A stretch of DNA of 64,000 bases from Pontiella sulfatireligans (GCF_900890705.1 NZ_CAAHFH010000001.1:1674001-1738000); one strand, 5' to 3'. Counted from the first letter of the stretch, positions 55,606 to 63,696 are shown. Notes: a model not told the origin generated them from the letters alone. Program-made: numbers and translations.

Positions 55606-56427
55606 CTACAGCAGGGTGGTGACGAATTCTACGAACTCGTCCGGGTGCTTGCCGTGCTGGCGCAGGCGCGGGACATAGACGAGGTTGGTGCCGAGCTTTT
55701 CCCGGCGAACCTGCAGCGTCCACTTACCCTTGTGCAGCTCCGGTTGCCCGGTCTCCTTATTGCGGAGGGCGAAACGGGCGGCGGTGTTGATCGCTTTGCC
55801 TGCCCGGCTGTAGGCCGAACCCTTGAGTGTCCAGAGCGCCAGCTCGTAGGCCTTGCCATCGATGCCCTGGATAGAGAACTCTTCGGCCAACGCATCGGAC
55901 GGGGCTTCGATGAGCAGCAGCACGGTGAGCATCGGACGCCACGGCGGCTTTTCGTCGCCCCGCCAGTCGATCCACCCGCCTCGTTCCTGAACCTCGTCAA
56001 GGGTGTCGACGGTTTCGGGCATTTCCTCCACGCCATAGTCGAGGTTTTCCTGGAACTGCTTCTTGGCGTTGAGCACCGTGACGTTAAGCGGATCGGACCA
56101 GACTTTGGGGTCGGAGCCGGGATCGAGCAGGATCAAATCCTTGTTGTAGACGATGGAGCCGGGCTCAAAGTCCTCGGACAGAGGGCCGACGGCCTGCACA
56201 ATGTTGATGCGAGGCAGGCGAAAGTCCTCTTCGGCAAAGTCGCCCTGCAGACCGCCGATGGCGGGGAGGTTGTCGGAGTGCGGAAGACAGAGGTCAGAGG
56301 GCGGGACCGTTGCGACTGCTGTATTATTTACCACAGGTGCGGACTGTCCGGGGTCGCCGCCCCCGGCTACAACTTTGGATGCGGATTTTTTGAACGATGT
56401 TTTCTTGGTTGTTTTTTTTGTGGTCAT
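55606..56427 (-). CDS. Phage replication-module protein of unknown function
   Basis: Protein of 273 residues with AAGGAAAC upstream. A basic Lys/Thr N-terminus (TTKKTTKKTSFKKSASK) is followed by a repeat-derived segment (VVAGGGDPGQSAPVV, encoded by 56348-56373) and then a compact domain (about 65-273): LPRINIVQAVGPLSEDFEPG, WSDPLNVTVLNAKKQFQENL and GKAYELALWTLKGSAY. Proteins of this shape sit beside DNA polymerase and DUF2800 genes in phages and are thought to bind DNA or to help replication; I cannot name the family. Confidence 0.6.
   Translation of the reverse strand: MTTKKTTKKTSFKKSASKVVAGGGDPGQSAPVVNNTAVATVPPSDLCLPHSDNLPAIGGLQGDFAEEDFRLPRINIVQAVGPLSEDFEPGSIVYNKDLILLDPGSDPKVWSDPLNVTVLNAKKQFQENLDYGVEEMPETVDTLDEVQERGGWIDWRGDEKPPWRPMLTVLLLIEAPSDALAEEFSIQGIDGKAYELALWTLKGSAYSRAGKAINTAARFALRNKETGQPELHKGKWTLQVRREKLGTNLVYVPRLRQHGKHPDEFVEFVTTLL
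56348..56373 (+). repeat. CCGGGGTC-type palindrome inside the 273-residue gene
   Basis: CCGGGGTCGCCGCCCCCGGC followed by TACAAC, preceded by GGTGCGGACTGT. It is translated as VVAGGGDPGQSAP near the N-terminus of the protein, where it extends a flexible segment. Confidence 0.75.
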
Positions 56428-56578
56428 GTTTTTGTTTCCTTTTGGGTTGTGGTTACTGGTTCTTAGTTCCTAGTGCTTAGTGCCTAGTGCAAGGCAGGCG
56501 GGACGCCCGCGATACAAAACAGGGCAGGCGGGACGCCCGCGGTACAGACCGGGGTCAACGCCCCCGGCTACAACTGGG
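56428..56578 (+). repeat. Intergenic composite repeat cluster with three palindromes
   Basis: TTAGTTCCTAGTGCTTAGTG units (56460-56490), GCAGGCGGGACGCCCGCGA+TAC (56494-56515), GCAGGCGGGACGCCCGCGG+TAC (56524-56545) and CCGGGGTCAACGCCCCCGGC+TACAAC (56549-56574). They abut with almost no other sequence between them, and all point the same way. Confidence 0.8.
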
Positions 56579-57646
56579 TTACCGCTCCTTGGCCAGGTAG
56601 GTGACTTCGTTGCCGGTGGTGCAGAGTCCCTCGGATGCGAGGAGCTGGTTCATGCGGCGAATGGCCGATGCACCTTTGCCGTGCTCCTGCTGATTCTTGA
56701 CGGCCTTTTCCAACGCCGTTACCGAAATGGAACAGGCGGGAAGGAAGTCGGAAAGGGACACGCAAAATTCGGAATGGATGACTTCCCATACGAGCGGGAT
56801 GTCCTTGATCGTTCGCTGGCCAGAACGAAACTTCAGGCCATAGCCGGGAACCTCCACCCCACCCTGCACCATATCCAGTGCATGCTTGCGGACGCTCTGC
56901 GCCCAGTCGGTCAAGACCGGTGCCAGCTTCAAAGCCAGAGCCATCTGCTTCGGATCGGTGATGTTGGACGGATGCATTTCATCCGGCAGCTCCAATGCAT
57001 CGGCATACTGGGCGGCGATGGCGAGCGCTTTGGATGCCAGCGCCGGGCATTCGGCCTTGCGTCCGCAATATTCGCAGTTTTCCGGATGCGGGCAGAAGGG
57101 ACTGTTTTCATCCTCCGCCTGGCGTATCACATCGGCCACCCGTGCCCGCATGCGGTCGTAGTCATGGGTACGGTGGAAGGTGTGTTCCGAAATGATGTCG
57201 CACCGCGGCTGCAGGAATACAACCGTCACCGAATCAACGGGGAAGGCTTCGAACACACCGATTGCATAGGCCCAGCCTTGCAGGTTGGTCTCGGCGGGAT
57301 CGACGGGGACGCGCCCCATCTTGTAGTCGATCAGGCAGGCCTTAGAGGAACCGACCAACACGACGTCCGCCGTGCCGAAGGTAAGCCCGCCGATCTCGAG
57401 CTTCAGCTCGTTGCGGCGAATGCAAGGCTTAAGCGCCTGCTGGCGACGCGCGACTTCGTCGATGCAGGATTCCACCTGGGCGCATTGTTCGGGATTCAGG
57501 TCTTCGAGGTTGTTCGTCTCGGCGGCCTCGTGCATACGGGTGCCTTCGTCGGCCGCCGCGGATGAGCCGGGACGGTTCTGCCAGTGGGGGCAGATTTCCT
57601 TGTTTTTGAGGGATGATGGGCCATGTTTTGCGTGAGTGGTCGGCAT
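56579..57646 (-). CDS. DUF2800 PD-(D/E)XK (Cas4/RecB-like) nuclease
   Basis: Protein of 355 residues; AGGAGG lies four bases before the ATG. The N-terminus THAKHGPSSLKNKEICPHWQ and DEGTRMHEAAE match DUF2800. The nuclease core is GTADVVLVGSSKACLIDYKMG (Asp ... Asp-x-Lys), and a Cys group CPHPENCEYCGRKAECP may hold an FeS cluster as in Cas4/AddB-type nucleases. It is usual in phage replication-recombination modules next to a family A polymerase. It probably processes DNA ends for recombination. Confidence 0.8.
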   Translation of the reverse strand: MPTTHAKHGPSSLKNKEICPHWQNRPGSSAAADEGTRMHEAAETNNLEDLNPEQCAQVESCIDEVARRQQALKPCIRRNELKLEIGGLTFGTADVVLVGSSKACLIDYKMGRVPVDPAETNLQGWAYAIGVFEAFPVDSVTVVFLQPRCDIISEHTFHRTHDYDRMRARVADVIRQAEDENSPFCPHPENCEYCGRKAECPALASKALAIAAQYADALELPDEMHPSNITDPKQMALALKLAPVLTDWAQSVRKHALDMVQGGVEVPGYGLKFRSGQRTIKDIPLVWEVIHSEFCVSLSDFLPACSISVTALEKAVKNQQEHGKGASAIRRMNQLLASEGLCTTGNEVTYLAKER

Positions 57647-57904
57647 GGTGCCTCCTGATTTAAGTTTTAAGTGTTAGGTTTTAGGGAAAGGTGCGTAGGG
57701 CTTGGTTTTTAGTTCTTAGTGCGTGGTGCTTAGTACCGGGCTACGGAGGGCGGTGCGGGCTGGGTATTGACCACAAAGATGCGAAGAAACAAAGGGCAGT
57801 GCGGTTGGAGTTCAGGCAGAATAATTTTGAGGCAGAATGATTGCGGTGCGGGATGATTTGGTTGGCCACGAAAAGGCGCAAGGAAGCACAAAGACATGAG
57901 CGAA
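57647..57904 (+). repeat. Intergenic composite repeat cluster
   Basis: It contains AAGTTTTAAGTGTTAGGTTT and TTAGTTCTTAGTGCGTGGTG units, ACCACAAAGATGCGAAGAAA (from 57770), the GGCAGAATAATT / GGCAGAATGATT pair (57815-57842), GGTGCGGG linkers and TTGGCCACGAAAAGGCGCAA (from about 57861). No gene. Confidence 0.7.
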
Positions 57905-58366
57905 TCATGAGGAGGCCTCCTGAGCTTTAAGGTCTTCGGCGCGGCGCTTGAGGATGCGGTGGACATCGCGGGCCGCCCCGAGTGCGTCACCGGAAAAGAT
58001 GACGTGTACGTCGTGGATGTATTCGAGAATAGAGAGCTGCCGATAAATGAACTGGGGCGTTACCCTGCCCCGCTTGAAACAAGAAAAATCGTAGTGCTCA
58101 ATATCTTCTCGATTGGCTTCGACCACGTAGAAGATGCGGGACATGTGGTGCACTGACCGGGCCCGGCGGATCTTTTTCAGCTCCCGGGCAAAGTTGCGTG
58201 ACATAGCCAGCGACTGGATGAGGTCGGACAGCGATTTGCGTTCGACGGCAAAGGCGTGGTGGTCACCCTCAACGGCATAGTCGAACGTAGTGATGGTGCC
58301 ACGCACGGCCCGGCACGGCTCGAAGATGAGGGGATTTTGTTCCCGAGTGTCGCAACGGATGATCAT
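57905..58366 (-). CDS. ERCC4-type nuclease
   Basis: Protein of 153 residues; its ATG overlaps the stop of the HTH gene (ATGA). The XPF/ERCC4 nuclease pattern is present: IIRCDTREQNP at the N-terminus (first Asp), then HAFAVERKSLSDLIQSL (the V-ERK-x3-D motif), ARELKKIRRA and YVVEANREDIE. It likely cuts branched or flapped DNA during element replication or recombination. No helix-hairpin-helix partner domain is present, as is common in phage homologs. Confidence 0.85.
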   Translation of the reverse strand: MIIRCDTREQNPLIFEPCRAVRGTITTFDYAVEGDHHAFAVERKSLSDLIQSLAMSRNFARELKKIRRARSVHHMSRIFYVVEANREDIEHYDFSCFKRGRVTPQFIYRQLSILEYIHDVHVIFSGDALGAARDVHRILKRRAEDLKAQEASS

Positions 58367-58950
58367 TGGGCACCGCCTTCGGCGTTGCGGTTTGGTGTTG
58401 ATGGTTGGGGGTTATTAGTTGCCGGGTCTGCGACAGCATTCTCTTGGCAAGGCAGGCAGGATGCCTGCGATACGGGGAGTGCCGGCGGTTTCATGAAATC
58501 GGGAAGCGGGTCGTGGTCGTAGGCAAATTCGAATTCCAACCAAAGGTTGGCCTTTGCGACCATGTCTCCCCCGTGAGCAAGCTGATACAGCTGCCTGAAG
58601 CGGTATTTATCACGCTTGACCTCCCGACGGTTCACGAGTTCGAGAATGTCGGAGCGGCGGAGGCGGAAGGCGTTGTGGTAGATCTCGACCTTGGACAAGC
58701 GTTGGTCGCGGATCATGCGCCAGAGCGTAGCGCGGGAGACGCCAAGGAAACGGGCGGCTTCGCCCATGCCCATGAGCAAGGGGCCGATTTCAGAGGACGG
58801 AGGTCGGAGGTCGGCTTCCGGCCCAGAGGGGCCTTCGCCCCGGAGGGATGACGGATCGGCTTCGCCTTTAAGGATGGCGAGGGCACGGGTTTTAGCTTCG
58901 TCGGCGGCCGTAAAGACGGCTTGGATAATTTCGTCGTTGGTTGCTGTCAT
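58363..58950 (-). CDS. HTH (excisionase-like) DNA-binding protein
   Basis: Protein of 195 residues; ATG 58950 has AGGAG upstream. The winged HTH is central: GMGEAARFLGVSRATLWRM, then NAFRLRRSDILELVNRR. The N-terminal third is variable (EADPSSLRGEGPSGPEADLR) and the last ~35 residues (SQASCLPCQENAVADPATNN) are encoded by repeat sequence at 58388-58473. It is coupled to the nuclease gene. Likely role: regulation or origin/att binding in the element. Confidence 0.7.
   Translation of the reverse strand: MTATNDEIIQAVFTAADEAKTRALAILKGEADPSSLRGEGPSGPEADLRPPSSEIGPLLMGMGEAARFLGVSRATLWRMIRDQRLSKVEIYHNAFRLRRSDILELVNRREVKRDKYRFRQLYQLAHGGDMVAKANLWLEFEFAYDHDPLPDFMKPPALPVSQASCLPCQENAVADPATNNPQPSTPNRNAEGGAQ
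58388..58473 (+). repeat. Composite repeats forming the C-terminal codons of the HTH gene
   Basis: GGTTTGGTGTTGATGGTTGG (from 58388) and the palindrome GCAGGCAGGATGCCTGCGA+TAC (58452-58473). They supply the 3' coding end of the gene on the other strand. Confidence 0.7.
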
Positions 58951-58991
58951 GCAGTATCTCCTGTTGATGAAGAACAAGCTGACAGAAAATG

Positions 58992-59016
58992 AAAAAGCCC
59001 GCATCGACACGGGCTA
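58992..59016 (-). terminator. Intrinsic terminator ahead of the HTH gene
   Basis: On the minus strand AGCCCG-TGTCGATG... closes with CGGGCT and is followed by TTTTTCATTTT. It would end transcription arriving from the genes on the right about 40 bp before the start of the HTH gene, or act as an attenuator. Confidence 0.6.
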
Positions 59017-59361
59017 TGGACAATACGGGGACAATACGGAGACAGTGCGGGGACAGAGGGTGAACCGCAGCTGAAAGCAACGCGATAAATAATTTGCGAA
59101 TGCAAATAGTGCGTTAGCACGTTTCATATTGAACAAAGAATCTCCAATTTCGAAGACTGTGCCGCGGGATGCTTTGCAAACGCGGGCTGCGCCGGGATAG
59201 GGGATTTTTACAACCGCTGCGCTAGAGGAGAGACAGAGGGAGACAGAGCGGTGCTGGTGCAAACGCGGGCTGCGCAGGGGCGGGCGTGACAGAGCACGCC
59301 CCTCCAGCGCCGGGATCAAACTTCGGCGAGCTCAGTCGATCCCTGAGCCCGGCTACATGAT
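59011..59361 (+). repeat. 351-bp intergenic region with an 11-bp tandem repeat
   Basis: Four degenerate 11-bp units of GGACAATACGG lie at 59019-59056. Further on are GAGAGACAGAGGGAGACAGA (from about 59228), two GCAAACGCGGGCTGCGC stretches (from about 59176 and 59258) and a GGGCGTGACAGAGCACGCCC hairpin (from about 59281). No gene is seen. Confidence 0.6.
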
Positions 59362-60327
59362 CTAGACGAGCATAAAGTAGCGGCCATTAGCCTTATCGAC
59401 CGCGTCAAAGAGACGGTCGAAATCATCGGGATGGCGCTTAAAGAGGTCTTCACGAATGCGAACACTCCTCCATTCGTGCTTCGGGTGGGCGTCATTGTAG
59501 GACTCGCGCATGACCTCCACATCGAACTCCCTGCAACCTGTATGAGCAAGCTGCTGATGGATAAACCGAACCACGGCACGGCGTATGGGGGCTCTGACCA
59601 GATTGACCCGATATCCGTCAGGAAACTTAATATACTTAAATGAATGCTCAATGAAAACGCCGGGACGGACATCTTCGACCAAGTGCGTTATTGCACCGGC
59701 CACGTCGGCAGGGCTGTGATTCAATGCTTTGAATTTCAGAAGCGGATCCGGGCAGCCCCTTTTAAGGGAAAACGAATGGGGCTCGAACTGTTCTTCGAGA
59801 GAAGAATAGCCCATTTTGTACCGAGCCGACCACTGATCCGTTTCAGGGCAGTGCATGGGGGTAATGAAAAAACAGGGGCACTGTTGGTTTTGTAAAACGT
59901 TCTGGGCCGTTTTCACGTAGTCGCCGCTTCCGCCTTTCAACAAAAAAGCCGGATAGCCCTCGGCTTTAGAACGCACCGTGCCTATGCGCACACTTTCATC
60001 CTTGAGCGTTTCGGGCTCCGGGGTCAGACGGAAAACACTGCCCAGACGTGAAGCCAGACGGGTTGGACTGAATTTCCAAAGCCCAAACGTATTCTGAGCA
60101 AAGTCACACGACTCACGGCAACAGCACGAAGAGCATTCCGGCTCGTTTCCGGCACTGCCGTCAAACTGCCGCGTTGGCTGAGCATAGGCCGGACAGAAGG
60201 ACACGGGGGACTGATCCCCGGTTGGGCGCAAATAGGGACTCAAAAGATCGTAGTCGGAATCAAAAATATGGTGCCATTGATTAAGTGTCGTGCTTTTTCC
60301 GAGATCCTTATCGATACATTCAAACAT
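59362..60327 (-). CDS. Hypothetical protein with a Cys cluster
   Basis: Protein of 321 residues with GGGGGAGG seven bases upstream, so the start is secure. An early Cys-rich stretch (FCPAYAQ ... ECSSCCCRESC, about residues 44-74) looks like a metal or FeS site. The rest is mixed alpha/beta without a motif I recognise (FFITPMHCPETDQWSARY; RVNLVRAPIRRAVVRFIHQQL). It lies in the phage-like module between the HTH gene and an HNH fragment. Function unknown. Confidence 0.6.
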   Translation of the reverse strand: MFECIDKDLGKSTTLNQWHHIFDSDYDLLSPYLRPTGDQSPVSFCPAYAQPTRQFDGSAGNEPECSSCCCRESCDFAQNTFGLWKFSPTRLASRLGSVFRLTPEPETLKDESVRIGTVRSKAEGYPAFLLKGGSGDYVKTAQNVLQNQQCPCFFITPMHCPETDQWSARYKMGYSSLEEQFEPHSFSLKRGCPDPLLKFKALNHSPADVAGAITHLVEDVRPGVFIEHSFKYIKFPDGYRVNLVRAPIRRAVVRFIHQQLAHTGCREFDVEVMRESYNDAHPKHEWRSVRIREDLFKRHPDDFDRLFDAVDKANGRYFMLV

Positions 60328-60610
60328 GGATAGCCTCCCCCGGAGGTATCCGCATTTTTGATTTCAGATAAACCGTTACTTCGTTACTATTTCCTGAACG
60401 GAAATTATCTGCGCTTCGCTTCGAGCGGGTCTGCGACAGCTTCCATTTTGGAACATACAGCAGGACGAGCACGAGCGAGAAGCATTTGGCAATGAGGTTA
60501 TGGACAATGGGTGGACAAACACCGGTTTCGGCATGGCATAGTAAAGGTTTCATTAGCAGCTCCATGTTGACACAGTCGTTACTGGATGCCTCTGGAAGCG
60601 TACTAGCCAT
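60320..60610 (-). CDS. Possible small protein (96 residues), low support
   Basis: An open frame fills the gap between the HNH gene and the Cys-cluster protein. It starts six bases after the HNH stop and overlaps the next start by eight bases, but it has no ribosome site and no recognisable motif. One hydrophobic stretch (CFSLVLVLLYVP) is present. It may be noncoding. Confidence 0.25.
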   Translation of the reverse strand: MASTLPEASSNDCVNMELLMKPLLCHAETGVCPPIVHNLIAKCFSLVLVLLYVPKWKLSQTRSKRSADNFRSGNSNEVTVYLKSKMRIPPGEAIHV

Positions 60611-60616
60611 GTTTTT

Positions 60617-61030
60617 CTACTGGAAATTCTCGGCAAATCGCAACAGATGCTCCTGCAGGTTCTTCTGGCCTGGAAAATAACGCCTATCAGCGGGAAGTTG
60701 TATCTGCTGTCCGTCGAATTGGCCGATGGAATAGGTCGATGTAACCGGCTCGGACAAACGTTTTGAAACGAGCACGGTGAAGCTTTCGGGATCGATGGCG
60801 ACCAGGCCACGGTCAAATGCCCGGTGCAGCGTTGGGCAGAGGGCGAGGCCGTTGGAGATGGTGTCGTCGTGCGACTGGCTGAAGGGCACAATGTGGCAGG
60901 CATCAATCAGCGAGGCATTGACGGAGGTTTCGACCCGCAGTCCGGAAATGCAGCAGGGAAAAGGGGTCAGTCCTATGAAATGATGTTTTCCGCATTTTCC
61001 CCACCTATGAAACCATTTCAAAAAATTCAT
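60617..61030 (-). CDS. HNH endonuclease C-terminal domain, probably 5'-truncated
   Basis: About 137 residues from ATG 61030 (AGGGTGGA upstream); the frame opens at 61084. The HNH_2-type core is clear: CCISGLRVETSVNASLIDACHIVPF, with NGLALCPTLHRAFDRGLVAID and a tail IQLPADRRYFPGQ. Full-length relatives are usually about twice as long and have a conserved segment directly before the CCxxG; here that segment is replaced by unrelated sequence (FHRWGKCGKHHFIG). It is therefore likely a remnant, though the catalytic part could still fold. Confidence 0.6.
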   Translation of the reverse strand: MNFLKWFHRWGKCGKHHFIGLTPFPCCISGLRVETSVNASLIDACHIVPFSQSHDDTISNGLALCPTLHRAFDRGLVAIDPESFTVLVSKRLSEPVTSTYSIGQFDGQQIQLPADRRYFPGQKNLQEHLLRFAENFQ

Positions 61031-61084
61031 TCCACCCTGCTCCAACGGAGGAAAACAGGGGCCAGCAACCTTCAGCCAGCTCAA

Positions 61085-61509
61085 TACGTAGTGAATCCGT
61101 AGGCGCGTGGCCTCCGGTCGCCCGGATTTCTTTGCGCCGACTCTTCAGAGTCTTATAATCCAATCCCATACCACCCTGTTCCAATCCCCCCAGACCGTAA
61201 ATGTAAGGAAAATATCGCAAACAGTGCCGCACAGCAAGCTATAACGCTTATAATACTCATCGGTTTACCAGTGTTTAGTGGTATAATTTACTAGTCCCGT
61301 GCGCACGGGGAGAGCGCAAGTGCAAGGTATAAGGGGAAAGTGCGAATTACAGGATGGAAACTCATCCCTGTTTTTTTTGCATGAAGCGCAGGTGCGGCTA
61401 TTGCGTGACGAGCTCTCGGATCTGCCGGTTTGAAGAGCCATAGCTGACGATGCCAATATCAAGGCCTGAATCTTTGATTTATACGATGGCCGTTACAGTA
61501 CCCCGTATA
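61085..61509. other. 425-bp gap with a candidate small RNA
   Basis: The left part (to about 61230) reads on the minus strand like decayed coding sequence (LDYKTLKSRRKEIRATGG, ELAEGCWPLF), which I cannot identify. The middle holds the plus-strand promoter/terminator pair described at 61282-61378. The right part shows nothing further. Confidence 0.4.
61282..61378 (+). ncRNA. Candidate small RNA, about 85 nt
   Basis: A consensus -10 box TATAAT (61282-61287) is followed by a predicted transcript with a perfect CCCGTGCGCACGGG hairpin (from about 61296) and an intrinsic terminator: ACAGGATG-GAAACT-CATCCCTGT with one bulge and eight T residues (61371-61378). It is the only plus-strand signal in this region, where all genes run the other way. 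No good -35 box is seen. It lies between the HNH remnant and a ParB-like gene, so a control or decoy role for replication or partition is conceivable. Confidence 0.45.
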
Positions 61510-62367
61510 TCATTTCGAATCCATGACGATGGCCCTCATTTCACCAAGCACTGAGGGATGCCGTTGCTCCATGAATTCACGGATTTCGGGGGTGGTGATG
61601 ACTTTGCGGACGTAGAGGGAGATTTTGAGCAGGTCGGCGGAATAGGTGCGGTAGAGCTTGGTATAAAAGTCGTGCTGCTTTTCGGCCTGCTCCAACCGTT
61701 CTACCAGGACAAGGCGCTGTTCGCGCTCGTTTTTCTTCCGGCCATATCGGGTGCCAGGGGTGTTGAGCCGAAGCTCGGGCGGCGTTTTGAGAACCAGCGC
61801 CCGGATGAACGCCGGGGTGTGATCGCCAACCCGATTCATCTCCCGGAGCATTTCGAGCTGTCGCGCCGGCTTAACGCACGACATTTCGCTGGCGGCGGTT
61901 TTTCCGATGAGATCGTTCTTGAAGGCCTGGGCCACCTGCGGATGCAACCGTTCGACAAGCTTCGGGGCAAGCCGGTGCCGGATCGTTTTCATGCCGAAGG
62001 TCTCGGCGATGGTTTTTTCGTCAACGGATTCCATGGATTTGCGGAGCATTCGCATCTCCTGAAAGCTGGAGAGGTTGTTGACCATGCGGTTGAAGGTGTA
62101 GGCTTCCTTGTCTTTGAAGACGACGCACGGGGCGGTTTCGAGCTCCAGCTCCTGAAACGCGAGCCACCGAAGATAGCCGTCGAGGATGATGTATTGCCCG
62201 TTTTCGTGGAAGACGCAGAATGGCTCGATGAGCCCGAGCGAGCGGATGCTCGCCAGAATCTTGAGGTAGCCGCGATGTTTGGCGGTGTTGATGTTTGTCC
62301 GCTCCCGCAAAGGCTTGAGGGCGGAGAGCGGTACGTCGATGCCTTCCACGTGGTAGGGTTTATTCAT
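61510..62367 (-). CDS. ParB/RepB-like protein 2
   Basis: Protein of 285 residues; ATG 62367 has GGAGG upstream. The N-terminal ParB/Srx fold: IDVPLSALKPLRERTNINTAKHRG, LGLIEPFCVFHENGQY, IILDGYLRWLAFQEL, followed by a helical region with KTIAETFGMKTIRHRLAPKL, a likely HTH. The C-terminus is coiled-coil-like (QRLVLVERLEQAEKQHDF). It lacks the GERR-type CTPase motif of chromosomal ParB; 'DGYLRWLA' replaces it, as in phage and plasmid relatives. Likely binds element DNA for partition or regulation, together with the next ParB-like protein. Confidence 0.75.
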   Translation of the reverse strand: MNKPYHVEGIDVPLSALKPLRERTNINTAKHRGYLKILASIRSLGLIEPFCVFHENGQYIILDGYLRWLAFQELELETAPCVVFKDKEAYTFNRMVNNLSSFQEMRMLRKSMESVDEKTIAETFGMKTIRHRLAPKLVERLHPQVAQAFKNDLIGKTAASEMSCVKPARQLEMLREMNRVGDHTPAFIRALVLKTPPELRLNTPGTRYGRKKNEREQRLVLVERLEQAEKQHDFYTKLYRTYSADLLKISLYVRKVITTPEIREFMEQRHPSVLGEMRAIVMDSK

Positions 62368-62778
62368 TGCTAGTCCTCCAGGGGGGTTAGAAACTGGAAA
62401 CTTGAAACCTGAAACTGGAAAGGGATTTAGGCAAAATGATTTGGAGGCAGAATGATGGCCCTGCGGACGAAACGGTGCGGCGTGATGCTGCGCAAACGCG
62501 GGCTGTGCCGGGGCGGAAGAGATAACCACGAAATATACAGAATACACGAAACGGGGCGGACGGGTTTTGTTGGCCACGAGAAGGCGCACACGCAGTGAGG
62601 CTGGCATGAAGTGACGGCAGCGAAGCGGCAACGTACACGAAGATAAAATGTGCGAGCGGTGTGGACTGAATTTTGAACCACTAAAGACACGAAATACACT
62701 AAAGATGGTTTGTTCATTGCTCTTCCTCCAAAGGAAAGTTTTCCTCCTCCGCCAATGGCAACGGCGGACAAGTAGGTT
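62368..62778 (+). repeat. 411-bp intergenic composite repeat cluster
   Basis: In order: AAACTGGAAACTTGAAACCT units (62391-62419), GGCAAAATGATT / GGCAGAATGAT pair (62430-62456), CGCAAACGCGGGCTGTGCCG (from 62491), AACCACGAAATATACAGAAT with ACACGAA (62524-62551), a GGGCGGACGGGTTTTGTTGG stretch with CCACGAGAAGGCGCACA, and AACCACTAAAGACACGAAAT (62676-62707). No gene. Confidence 0.7.
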
Positions 62779-63696
62779 TTAAGTGCCTGGTGAAGACGGC
62801 ACGGGCAGCTCGACGCCGTATTTTCCTTCGAGCGCTGGAGGAGTCGCCAGACCATGGGTCTGCATCAGAATGATTAGCTCCGAATCCTCCATCAGCGAAG
62901 AGAGGTTCATCAGCAGTTGAAGCAGGCGGTTTTCCTTCTGTTGGGTTTCGCGCACGAAATCCTCTTTATCCTTCGTGCTTTTGGCGATCTCGCGTTTCAA
63001 ATCTGCGAGGGAGTAGCCTTCAGACCGTTGGCCTCGGCTTTTGTTGCTTTTGCCATGCCTGAATCGAAGCTGAAGCAAACGGCGCACGCGTGCCACGGAC
63101 GAGCTGCTGACCACGCCGCCGTCGAAGGCGTCCATCAGCACGTTCTGAATGGTGGTGTTGTCGGACTTCGCCACCTGCATGGCGAACGACATGGGAAAGA
63201 GACCCTGTTCCACACCTGTGATCAGACGGCCCTCCCCCTGCTCGACAAGCCGGACATAGTCGCCGACGTAGGAGTCGCTCTTGCCGACGATCCGGCCAAT
63301 CTCAGAGAAATTGAATCCGCCGTCATGCATCCGCTTCATTTCTTGGGCAAACCACATGGTACCGGGCGGCACGCGCGCAATGTTTTCAACGAGCGAATAG
63401 AGCAACGCGGTTTTGCGGTCGCAGTCGATCACCTCGGCGGCGATTTCGTCCCGGCCCAGCTCTTGGTGGGCAAGGAAACGGCCTTCGCCGCAGACCAGCT
63501 CGTATTTTCCGTTACGAGAGAAGCCCCGACCGTTGACCACGATCGGCTTGCGCAGTCCGACCTCCTCGATGCTACGGATATTCTCGGCAAACTTTTGCCG
63601 GTTCCGGTTGCGGGAGTTGAGCACCACGATGGTGTCGATGGGGATCAACTGATACGTGCGATCCGCCATCAATGTAATCTGCTTCTTCTTTTTCAT
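62779..63696 (-). CDS. ParB-like protein 1
   Basis: Protein of 305 residues; GGAGG lies eight bases before ATG 63696. The ParB N-terminal domain is typical: YQLIPIDTIVVLNSRNRNRQ, VGLRKPIVVNGRG, YELVCGEGRFLAHQELGRDEI (ParB box with GEGR) and LYSLVENIAR. A KorB/ParB HTH follows (FSEIGRIVGKSDSYVGDYVRL). The C-terminus is coiled-coil-rich (KSTKDKEDFVRETQQKEN). It probably segregates or regulates the element; no ParA is visible in the window. Confidence 0.85.
   Translation of the reverse strand: MKKKKQITLMADRTYQLIPIDTIVVLNSRNRNRQKFAENIRSIEEVGLRKPIVVNGRGFSRNGKYELVCGEGRFLAHQELGRDEIAAEVIDCDRKTALLYSLVENIARVPPGTMWFAQEMKRMHDGGFNFSEIGRIVGKSDSYVGDYVRLVEQGEGRLITGVEQGLFPMSFAMQVAKSDNTTIQNVLMDAFDGGVVSSSSVARVRRLLQLRFRHGKSNKSRGQRSEGYSLADLKREIAKSTKDKEDFVRETQQKENRLLQLLMNLSSLMEDSELIILMQTHGLATPPALEGKYGVELPVPSSPGT

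Noticed and set aside
49234-62707. CRISPR array
   Set aside because: Repeats are short, palindromic or degenerate, without regular spacing or unique spacers of constant length, and no cas genes are present. The DUF2800 nuclease only resembles Cas4.
36712-63696. Diversity-generating retroelement behind the repeats
   Set aside because: No reverse transcriptase, no template/variable repeat pair and no adenine-specific substitution pattern are visible.
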